NCBI RefSeq assembly: GCF_947507565.1
Contig: NC_089193.1
Location: forward strand, 1,856,325 to 1,920,324
Origin: Oscarella lobularis
Lineage: Eukaryota; Porifera; Homoscleromorpha; Homosclerophorida; Oscarellidae
Direction: 5' to 3'
Length of the DNA: 64,000 nt
Position numbers and translations under genes: made by a program. Below, in pieces: positions 55,250 to 64,000 of the stretch; positions within the stretch are counted from its first letter, which is position 1; every line of letters starts with the position of its first letter. A model generated the notes under the pieces. It did no database searches and was not told the DNA's origin. It saw only the letters and a list, made by a program, of their open reading frames with translations.

Positions 55250-55903
55250 ATGAACGTTCAGCTTGCAAGGGCGGCCGTTGCAGGCGGTTTCTGCGGCCTA
55301 GCCTACTCGCTACTCAAATCCAATCCTCTTCTGATACGAGAATTGACGCCTTACGTCGTCGCAACGGGTGTTACAGGCGCTTTCGTCGGCGCATCGTATG
55401 CAGCTGCTAGAAGCCGTCCCATCGTTCTCTACACGCTTTCGGTGGGCGCGAATTTTGCTCTTGTGAGCGGTATGTTTCTAAGTTTGCGTCACGTCGTCGC
55501 TCGGCCGAATTTTCGATACCGAATTCGAGATTGGAACCACGCCCACCAAGCTAGCGTCATTTCGGGCGTTTGTACGGGGTTTCTAGTGACGGCGCTTTCC
55601 TTCCGAAGCGCTCGAAGCCAAATAGTAACGGCCGTCGGCGGGGGATTTTTAGGCTTTGCCGGACAGCTAGGTTACGATTGGCTAGAGCGGTGGCGAAAAC
55701 GAAAAGCATTTGAGCTCTATTATAACGATGACTCTGAAGACCACGTGGTTTCACACGTGGCCTCGTGGGATGAGTGGATCGTAGCTTGGGCGCACGGGAA
55801 AACGCGCGGTGGACTATTAGGAGAACGAGTGGCGGAATTGGAAGTCGAAATAGCCGAAGAACATAAAAAAATTAAAATTTTAGAAAACGAAGACAGGTTT
55901 TAA
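55250..55903 (+). CDS. Single-exon multi-pass membrane protein of unknown function
   Basis: 217 codons, no intron, starting 76 bp after the ACTL6A stop. It begins MNVQLARAAVAGGFCGLAYSLLK and has about four hydrophobic, Gly/Ala-rich stretches (VVATGVTGAFVGASYAAA, VLYTLSVGANFALVSGMFLSL, SVISGVCTGFLVTAL, IVTAVGGGFLGFAGQLG), then a polar C-terminus ending in a short predicted coiled coil (RVAELEVEIAEEHKKIKILE). The spacing of Gly-rich helices is like Tim17/Tim22/Pmp24-type mitochondrial or peroxisomal membrane proteins. That is only a resemblance; I do not recognise the family. Codon use and an unbroken frame support a real gene. Confidence 0.7.
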   Translation: MNVQLARAAVAGGFCGLAYSLLKSNPLLIRELTPYVVATGVTGAFVGASYAAARSRPIVLYTLSVGANFALVSGMFLSLRHVVARPNFRYRIRDWNHAHQASVISGVCTGFLVTALSFRSARSQIVTAVGGGFLGFAGQLGYDWLERWRKRKAFELYYNDDSEDHVVSHVASWDEWIVAWAHGKTRGGLLGERVAELEVEIAEEHKKIKILENEDRF

Positions 55904-56568
55904 TTGTTCAAATGAAAGGTTAGCGCGCGTTGTGCGAAAAAAAACGCATGGGCGTCGGCCACGCGCATGCGTTTGACCAAAGCCGCCTGCGAGATGACGG
56001 CACGTCGTTCTTAGTCAACGCTCTCGTACGCAGTGACTGAACGCTGAATTCGGCATTATTTCCGGTACGTATCATTGAAAACGAACGCGAATCTCGTTGA
56101 GTCGCCCCCCGAGGCGCGACCAGAGCGAAAAATAGAAAGATTCGCGCCGTTTATCTCGCGTTGAGATGGGGCCGCTGGTGGGGCGCGATCAAACGTGCAT
56201 TTCGCAGCTTGCATCGAAAAAACGACGTCGCGATTTTGTTTTGAGAGAGCGAAACGCCCCCACGCTTCTCTCTCACGTCGAAAACAATGAGAAGAGCCCA
56301 CATGCATTGACACTGACCCAGAAACGAAATCGTCGAACGCGAACGCAGTTTCATAGAGAAATACGACGTTTTCTACGGAGGAGACCATAGAACCGCCCCT
56401 TCTTTCTAAATTAGAAACCTTCTCACTACGTAAAGACGTCTTAGTAAACACGAGGGGGCGGGGTTCTCGAAGAGGCGGCACGCGTAGCGTTTTCATTATT
56501 GTTAGACGTTGACGTCGCCGCGCACCGTTCCCAAGCAACGTTTCGGATAAGCTAAACGAACGCTGATC
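55904..56568. other. Intergenic, promoter region of the EPS8-like gene
   Basis: About 660 bp. A minus-strand ORF (56538-56056, 160 codons) overlaps a plus-strand one; both are basic, low in recognisable motifs and without splice partners, so I take them as chance. I see no RNA gene. Confidence 0.5.
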
Positions 56569-59500
56569 ATGTTATCGGGCGGCGCCGGTGAGCGAGAACG
56601 AAAAGGGGGCCCCACCCAAATTTAGAGTCGTTTTTAGAATCGGCGGCTCTAGTGGGATCGATAGCCGGCGTAATTGTCATCATAGCTTTGATTCTTATTG
56701 TGTTTCTGTGCGCTGGTCACGATCGGTAAGCGCGCGAAAGTGAAAAAGTTCCCGGCGGTTAAATTCGTTGTTTTTTCGCAGTAAGAAGGGCCGTCGACGC
56801 GTTTCGCAGTCGAGCCTACCCGAGGATTATTACGGATTGGAACAATACGGGGAATACAGGCCATCCGATCGAATTTCAGGTACTACAAAAATACGCTTAA
56901 TTAATTTATATTAGAATCTTATTTTATTTTTTAGACAAGAGTTCTTCAGCGCAAACCGTGAGATTCGAAGTTTGAAAAAGTTGGTTTTTAATTTTCGTGG
57001 TCTCCTTGTAGGATCGTAGCAAGTCGAAGCGCAACTGGTTCGAAGAAGATGACAATAACAATGAATCGGGATCAGTTGACGGCCTAATTCAAAGTGAATT
57101 GAGTTTTGGAAGGAGTTCAGCGGGCGAACGTCAAGGCCACGTAGCAAAAATTGCTGCAGAAACATCAAGAATTGTAAAAAGAATTACCTAGAATTGATTT
57201 TTTGATATTTTTTTTGTCTCAGATGGCCCAGACAGGGGCGACACCAAGCATGGCGCGTCAGCTCTCCAGCGACCGATTGGCTGACGGTAAAAATCAAATA
57301 ATAACGAATATATTAAATTTGAAAAAAATTAAAACCTTAGTTGATGATTCTCCGGGTTCTCGGATACCTAATTTAGACGATATTAGCGAAATTCGGTATC
57401 CCGTTGAGGTGCAGTGTTATTCTCCCAAAGGATTTAGTTCTTGGTCATAGGAAGGGTTTTTTATTCTATTAGCACTTGGTATCTATACCGTTTGAATCCA
57501 AGCAGGATTTATCAGCAGCCGAATTATTTCAAAAAGTCCGAGTAAGAATTTTTAGTTGTTTCTATGGATACGCAGTATATCGATGTCAAAAAAAAGGATT
57601 TGGGGAATCGTGGAAAATTGTGGACCCAAGAGATGATGCTCAACATCACAGGAAGAGACATTCTTCTAAGAGACGCAGAAACAAACGTAAGAAATAACAA
57701 AAAAATTAAATAAATAACTAAAACAAATAAATAAATAAAATTACTATTTAAATATTTTAGGATCACGTGGGCGTCTACAGTCTCGGCAGCGTCACGTGGT
57801 GCGAGTGCATCGAAGGCCAAGAACACTTCGACAGCGTTCTCATATTCGTCACGCAAAACGTCGCGGATAAATTCGCGCAAGCGCAGATCTTCCAATGCGA
57901 AGACAATCCCTCCGTCGCTATACGCGATGACGTCATAACAGCCGTCAAGCGCTTCATCCTCGCTCAGACATTAACAGAAGAAGAGAAAAAGAAGCAGAAA
58001 AAACACGTGAGAAGGAGGAGGAGGGAAAAAATACATAAATATATAATTAATTACGTCGATATCTATATGTAGAAAAGGGAAGGTCGAGGCGGTATCTTCA
58101 AAAAGACGAACAAATCGCCGTCTCCGCCGCCGCCTTCAGCGCTCTATTCCCACGTCGATAAAAAGTCGAGTCCACCTCGAGGCGAAGCGGACTCGTTAGC
58201 CAATCGGCTCGGATTTACGCGCGACGAAGTGGACGGTCCGCCCAATCCGCCGCCGCCGCGTTCCGCTTCGCCGCCGGTTGTAGTGAAACCGGGGAAAACG
58301 CGAGCGATTGTGGAGGCGTTGGAGCGTCGGAATCGCGTTCAGCAACAGCCGGCGGCCGGGAGACGGCGCCAGGCGGAACAGAGAGACGATGACGTTAGCG
58401 TTATTAGTTCTGAGCCCGCTGTGAAGGTGAATGAAGCGGCTAGGGAGGTCAGAGTGGCGAAGATACAGCGCGATTTGGTGGGGAGAGAATTCAGGGGTTA
58501 TAATAATAATAATAATAATAAGGAGTTTATTCTTTTAGGATACTTTGAATCATTGTCTGGATGATATAGAGGAGTTTGTCGGGTTTATTCGCGCCGCTTC
58601 TGATTCCTATAAAGAATTGGAGGAACGGCGTGGGAACAAGAAAACGAAGAAGTTTAGTTCAGGCGAAGGCAAGTCAAATTTCAATAAAATTTATACAATT
58701 CAATAATCGATGTATATTTAGAAGCATTTTTAATTGAAAAAGCGAAGGGTCCAAGCGAAGAAGAATTCGTTTCCGCTTACCAGAAGCTAAAATTCGCAAT
58801 TAATTTAATTGTAACGCGAATTCATTTTTGAAAAATCGCGTGTATAGCGTTCCTTTAGGCAAAAATAGGCGACAACATGACGGACCCTTCACCTAGTGGC
58901 CTTCTCGAAGGCCTCTTCAATTTATTGAGCGAAATGATAAGCAGCAACGGCGGGTATATAAAATATATATAATCTTTGTATTGATAGTATGTTTTCTGTG
59001 CTTTTTAGCAATCATGTTGCCGCGGAAGTAGCAGCTCCTCTACTCACAAGAAAAGCGATAGATACGCTTTACGGAAAACTCACTTTTGACCAAGCAGAAC
59101 TATGGCATTCACTAGGAAACGCATGGAACATCAGCCGGTACGAATCTCCTTATAGAAACACGGGCCCCTCTCTAGTCTAAGCCTCCCTTAGAGAACAATG
59201 GCCCTCCAATCGTCCCGTGCCCTATTATTCGCCCGTTTTCTCCGACGGCTCCACGCCGAACGATCTCGGCGATCGCGTCATCGTCGGACAGGGTAGAGGA
59301 ACGGCGTACGTCGACGAAAGCGACGCGTCCGGCGGCGATCTCGTCGACGACGCTTCGAGCGGAAGTGGACGGCACGCCGTCTACGTTCCGCACGCCGTTT
59401 TATCGATGATGGCGAAGCAGGCGAAGGAGAGAAATCGACGTGGAAACGCTTCGTCGTCGTCGCCGACGACGACGGCGGTGACGGCACCGTCGATTTCTTC

Positions 59501-62500
59501 GTCGTCGGCGTCGACGTCGCCGTTGCAGGTGAAGGATCCGGAGTTGGAGCGGATACGGAAAGAATTGGAGGAGACGAAACGGGAGCGAGAACTCGCCGAG
59601 GCGAAGTTGGCCTTGGAGAAGGAGCGACGGAATTTGGAGAAGACGGACGCGGCGTTGCAGCAAGCGACCGATGAACGAGAAGCGGAAATTGAGTTTGCGA
59701 AAACCGAGGTAAGAAAATTAATCTATAATTATTCGTTTATTTATTTTTTACGTGTAGCATTTGGAATCGCTTGGGATTCCGCCCATGTCGCTGGAGTCGG
59801 AATCTATCCTTGATTTAGTAGAAGGAACCCAGCAACCCATTCTTGTTCAACAGCCGGACGGAAAGCTCGTCCAAGTCCTGAATCTCGATAGCAGTGATTC
59901 GCTCTTTTTGCCTCAACAAGACCACAACATTTTATACGACACGGACACTCTATTGTACGTTGAAACGAACGCAAAACGACAAAGTTTAAAATACGTTTTA
60001 TTTCTAGTATGCCAGATCAGAAGCTTCCGTCACCGTCGTCGAAAATTGTCAGCGTCAAATTCGACTATTTGCAGCAAAACGAAAGCGAGCTAACGATCCA
60101 TCAAGGCGAGAAAGTTCAGGTAAGAAAATAAAAAATATATTATTTTTAAAATAATTTATTCTTGGTTCAGGTTTTGGATAGCAGTGGAAATTGGTGGCGA
60201 GTGAAAAACATTGCCGGCGAAAAGGGATTCGTTCCGTCCGTTTATTTAGAAGAACTTCGTTCAGGCAATCTTCCGCCTCCCCTACCCAATGTCCCACCAC
60301 CAAGTAAGAGAGGAAAACGCGTTAGATATTCCCCCGTTTATCTCTCTCTCCCTAGGCGCTCCTCCAGCGATTTTAAATCCCGACGATCTTCTCATGCAAC
60401 TCGAGTCTTCGACGGCTGTTTTTCTTGACGACGGTCGCCTCGTTCCGGCACCTCCTATGGTCCCTCCGCCGCCGCCTCCGTCCATGCCGTCTAATCCGAA
60501 AACGAATCCTATTATCTATATCCAAACGCCGTCGGGGGAACTCGTACCAAAGAAGCTTTTCCTCAAGAAACAAGCCGAAGCGAAATTGAAAAAATCGCGA
60601 TCACGAGACAGCGTAAGAACAAATGAATAAATGAATCAATAATAATCAACGACGTAGGTTTCTTCCACTGACGGCAAAAAACTCATACGACGTCCCACGT
60701 TGATCGAACCGGCACTGTCTCCCGTCGCCGAATCGCCGCCAGGATCGCCGACACCAGAACCGGCGTCAGGAGCGCCACCTCCGCCTCCGCCGCCACCTCT
60801 ACCCGGTCAATCCGTCCCGCCACCTCCGCCGCCGCCGCCTCCACTTCCGGGTGGAGCTCCGCCCCCGCCGCCGCCGCCTCCACCGCCAGGCGGAGCTGCT
60901 CCACCGCCGCCGCCACCTCCGCCGCCGCCGCCGCCGCCCATGGGGCCCCCACCTCCGGAATCAGCTCTCCGTAACAATCTCCTCGCCTCTATCGAAGGAG
61001 CGACGGGTCGACTAAAGAAATCGTCGACGACGTCGAATCTTCCGCCGCCCGTTTCCGACGATCCCTTCTCATCCGTTCTCGAAGCGCTCAAACGCGGTCC
61101 GAAATTGCGTAAGGTGAGCGTCGACGATTTGCCGCGAAACGTCGCCGGCGCTCGCAAAACGGGCGACGCCTTCCAAGACGAGTTAAATGAACGCGTGCGA
61201 TTGCGACGAGCGACCGGCGACGAGCGTCCGGGAGTTTTCGAGCGGACGAAAGCGTCCGTTTCGCTTCTTCGCGATTCGTCGCGCGAGGAGGTGAAGGCGT
61301 GGTTGCAGGCGAAGAATTTCAGCGCCGCGTGCGTCGATAAACTGATCGGTTTCACGGGCGCCGATATGTACGAAGTGTCGCGCGACGATTTGAAGACGAT
61401 ATGCGGTTTTGGCGAAGGTGTGCGCGTCTTTGCCGAGCTCGAAAAGGAGAAGGAGAAACACGAACCGAAAGCGGCGTTTGTCGGCGTTCAATTGAAGAAG
61501 ACTTCCAAGTCAGAAGCGGTGTCGGTTTCGGCGCCGCCGCCGCCGCCGCCGCCGGCTCCGGAACCGATTGGAGCTGCGAAATTGAAGCCTGTCGCTCGGG
61601 CGACTGCTTTGCCTGTGGTCAAGGAAGAGGATTCGGAGCCTGAGGAGGATAAGGCGAAGCCGGTTTGGATGAGGAATTTACTGAAGAAGAAGAGGAAGAA
61701 GGAGAGGGAGGAGAAAGAAGCGGCTGAGGCTGCGGCTGCGGCTGAGGCTGAAGCGGCGCGATTGGAAGAGGAACGAAAAGCGGCGGAGGAAGCGGCGGCG
61801 AAGAGAGAAGCGGAGGAGAAAGAAAAAGCGGAGAAGGAGAAAGAGGGGAAAAGTGGAAAGGGTAAGAAGGGGGCAGCGCGAAAAGCGAAGGGGAAAAAGG
61901 GCGCAGCGAAAGGCAGACGAAAAGGAAAGAAAGTCTATTCAAGCGAAGAAGAAGAAGAGGAGAAGGAAAAAGAAGAAATCGACGGAGACGAAGAGAAAGA
62001 AAAGAAAAAGAAAAGTGGATCAGACGACGATGCTGAATCGGACTCGGAATCGAGTCGTCGCCGTCGAAAAAAGGATCGCGGACGCCGAAAGAAGCCGATA
62101 ACCGATACCGACACGTCGTCGGATTTCGCTCGCGACGCGAGCGCTTCGGAAGTCGACGCGAGTAGCGACGAATGGGCCGTCGAACCGAAACGATCGGCGA
62201 AGCGAAGCGCCGCGGCGAAACGCATGGAGGAAAGACGAAAATTGAGCCAACAGCCGCTACGGAAGCTATCGTACGATTATCAGCCTCCGTTGTACGGCCC
62301 AGCGGCACCTACGGCACCTTTATACGGCGGAAATGCGTACGGTCCTCCTCCACCACAACCGTACGGAGCGCCTTTGCCTTACGGAGGTCTTCAACATCCG
62401 TCGTACGGGGCTCCTCCTTATCCTGGTGCCGCTGCTTCGTTTGCGCCGCCTTATCCCGTCGCTGCACCCGAGTTACCGTATCCTACTTCGACGCCGTGGC

Positions 62501-63354
62501 AGAGTTCTGCTCAGCCGACGTTTCAGGCTCCTATGGGTGGTAATCAAAGTTTTCCGCCAACGGGGAACCCCATGATGCCTTCTGGATCGTTTCCTCCGCC
62601 TCCTCCACTGCAGGCACACCAACCTTTTCATCTGCCTGTTTCACAAGCGAATAATCAGGACGGGGAACGTATAACGACTCAACCGATTGCGCAGCCTTTG
62701 TCTCAAACGTCAGGGGGACCTGAAGCTGTTTCTCCGCCGCTGCAACCGCTACAGGCTCCCCAGCCAGAAGTTCAGCCGCCGCCTGTTTCTCAAGCAGCTC
62801 AACCTCCACCACCGCCGGTTTCTCAGCCGTCTCAACCGCCGCCTGTTACTCAGGCAGCTCAACCTCCACCTCCGCCGCCGCCGCCGGTTTCTCAGTCGTT
62901 TCAACCAGTTTCTCAACCGACTCCTCCTCCACCTCCTGTTTCTCAGGCATCCGGCAAGCCACCAACTCCGCCACCAGCGCCCGCGCAACCGGCACGGCCG
63001 ATTTCTCCGCCACTTTTACCGGCGCTATTTCCACCACCACCACCACCTTCACAATCAAATGAACCGGCGACGTCTATGAGCCAGCCATTGCCAACGAGTC
63101 AACTGCAACTGAGTGAGAAGGACTTGCAACAGATTTTCCCCCCACCTCCTTCTCCCCCTGCGCAAACGTTTTTGCCGCCTCCGCCACCGATGTCGCCTCC
63201 TCCACCTCCTCCTCCTCCGCCATCGTCGGAGCAGGTAAGCGGACAAGAGACGACGATACCCGTTCTGTTTCCGCCTCCCCCACCTCCTCTTTTGAATCAA
63301 GTAAAGGGACCTTCTAGTCCGCCCATTTCTCGTCGAAATCATCCCGAAGAGTAG
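56569..63354 (+). CDS. EPS8: EPS8-like actin regulator with an N-terminal membrane helix and WH2-like motifs
   Basis: Exon 1 (56569-56587) and exon 2 (56638-56725) encode MLSGGAG then ESAALVGSIAGVIVIIALILIVFLCAGH, a transmembrane helix followed by Lys/Arg, predicting N-out, C-in. Later exons join in phase to a PTB domain (RYPVE/HLVSIPFESKQ, GKLWTQEMMLNI, ...VLIFVTQN), the EPS8 middle region (LDDIEEFVGFI, APLLTRKAIDTL, ELWHSLGNAW), an SH3 domain (KFDYLQQNESELTIHQGEKV...WWRVKN...GFVPSVYL, 60040-60260), a poly-proline stretch, two WH2-like motifs (RNNLLASIEGATGRLKK, 60969-61020; SSVLEALKRGPKLRKV, 61069-61116), and the EPS8 effector domain (SREEVKAWLQAKNF... to 61490). A Lys/Glu-rich helix (61620-62000) and a 450-residue Pro/Gln-rich tail follow, in one long exon from 60659. 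Canonical EPS8 is cytosolic, caps and bundles actin and binds ABI1/SOS1; the membrane helix, WH2 motifs and tail are additions. Confidence 0.85.
60969..61116 (+). other. Two WH2-like actin-binding motifs in the EPS8-like protein
   Basis: RNNLLASIEGATGRLKK and VLEALKRGPKLRKV each follow the WH2 pattern of an amphipathic helix (LLxxI / VLExL) followed by Leu-Lys-Lys or Leu-Arg-Lys. They sit directly after a long poly-proline run, as in WASP/WAVE and WIP proteins. Pattern recognition only. Confidence 0.6.
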
Positions 63355-63618
63355 AACGAAAACGCGCATGCAATGAATTTTTTTGTTACGGTAAAAATCT
63401 ACTACTAGAAATTGAATAGAATCAAGGCGAATGCGTGATTACGTCATCGTAGATGCAGGTGTCCCGGTTCTACGTCTCAAAGGCGTTGTTTCTCCACGTT
63501 TCGAAGCCGAGAGGACACAGTACGTCTACGGGGGAGCTCTACGACGCTCGAAGAGCAAATCCACATTCTCCTATACGTAGATTTCCAGCCGGGGCCCCTT
63601 TCGAGGTAACGCGAGACG

Positions 63619-64000
63619 ATGCCGGCGCCGACGAAGCTACGCGACCTGATAAAAGCGATTCGCGCGACGAAAACAGCGCAAGACGAACGCGACGTCGTAA
63701 CGCGCGAATGCGCTCAAATTCGAACGGTTTTCAAGGAAGAAGACAACGAATATCGATGTCGAAACGTCGCGAAGCTTCTCTACATCCACATGCTCGGTTA
63801 TCCAGCTCATTTCGGCCAGGTACGAACTCGATAGGAGTCGGGGGGGAGCCTAGGGAACGTTTTTCGCCGTAGCTCGAGTGTCTAAAGCTCGTCGCTTCGC
63901 CGCGATTTACTGATAAAAGAATCGGGTATTTGGGCGCTATGCTATTGCTTGATGAGCGTCAAGACGTTCATCTACTCGTTACGAATTCCCTCAAGAAGTC
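63619..64000 (+). CDS. AP1G1: AP-1 complex subunit gamma (5' part, runs off the window)
   Basis: Exon 1 (63619-63819) encodes [20 protein letters not shown]...[13 protein letters not shown]...[23 protein letters not shown]. Exon 2 starts at 63873 ([42 protein letters not shown]) and continues past 64000. The sequence follows the N-terminal adaptin repeat of gamma-adaptin almost residue for residue. Gamma-adaptin is a large subunit of the clathrin adaptor AP-1 at the trans-Golgi network and endosomes. The 264-bp gap before it, after the EPS8-like stop, shows no other gene. Confidence 0.93.

Noticed and set aside
56056-56538. 160-codon minus-strand ORF before the EPS8-like gene
   Set aside because: No domain, no splice or promoter context, and overlapping plus-strand ORFs of similar length; more likely chance in promoter DNA.
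60683-63369. Minus-strand and alternative-frame ORFs across the poly-Pro and Lys/Glu-rich exon
   Set aside because: Their Gly-rich, Arg-rich and Leu-rich runs are direct products of the CCG/CCT and GAA/AAG repeats read in other frames.

Overview
The window is nuclear DNA of an animal. Every long coding region is split by GT-AG introns that are mostly only about 45-60 bp, intergenic gaps are a few hundred bp, and the gene set is metazoan: sarcoglycan, LRRK1-like kinase, EPS8, ACTL6A/BAF53, AP-1 gamma, and NIDO-AMOP-VWD adhesion proteins. Compact genes, very short introns and large EGF/NIDO/VWD receptors beside old signalling genes suggest an early-branching animal. A sponge, possibly a homoscleromorph, is my best guess; this is inference and no species can be named from the sequence alone.

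Layout. 0.2-1.1 kb (+): a small secreted three-CCP protein. 1.4-2.1 kb (+): protein phosphatase 1 inhibitor-2, convergent with BET1 (2.1-2.6 kb, -). 2.7-4.7 kb (-): an alpha/epsilon-sarcoglycan. 4.76-8.68 kb and 9.09-13.02 kb (-): two tandem paralogues, each a class C GPCR (Venus-flytrap ectodomain plus seven transmembrane segments) fused in frame to a complete receptor-type tyrosine kinase. The splice phases close exactly to 1174 and 1173 codons. This is the most striking item in the window.

14.2-28.0 kb (+) and 31.3-42.5 kb (+): two giant paralogous MUC4-like adhesion receptors. Each has a signal peptide, Thr/Ser/Pro-rich mucin tracts, two NIDO-AMOP-VWD-cadherin-like-EGF module sets in series, and two possible membrane-anchor/tail cassettes at the 3' end. 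This segment shows internal duplication at many scales (48-bp and 240-bp mucin repeats, paired EGF exons, 4-kb modules, whole-gene duplication), a 1.7-kb insertion with an 'empty' paralogous site, and a case where one repeat unit lacks an intron that its sisters carry, that intron being derived from coding sequence.

42.9-44.6 kb (+): a SAM-PH-SH2 adaptor resembling SH3BP2. 44.8-52.9 kb (+): an ANK-LRR-Roc-COR-kinase-beta-propeller protein of the LRRK1 type, with a hairpin minisatellite inside an intron of the kinase N-lobe. 53.1-55.2 kb (+): ACTL6A/BAF53 actin-related protein. 55.25-55.9 kb (+): a single-exon membrane protein of unknown function. 56.6-63.35 kb (+): an EPS8 homologue with an N-terminal transmembrane exon, poly-proline, two WH2-like motifs and a long Lys/Glu- and Pro-rich tail. 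63.6 kb to the end (+): the first two exons of AP-1 gamma-adaptin. The genes do not form a pathway, but much of the window encodes membrane receptors, tyrosine-phosphorylation signalling (RTK-type kinase, SH2, PTB) and actin or adhesion functions.
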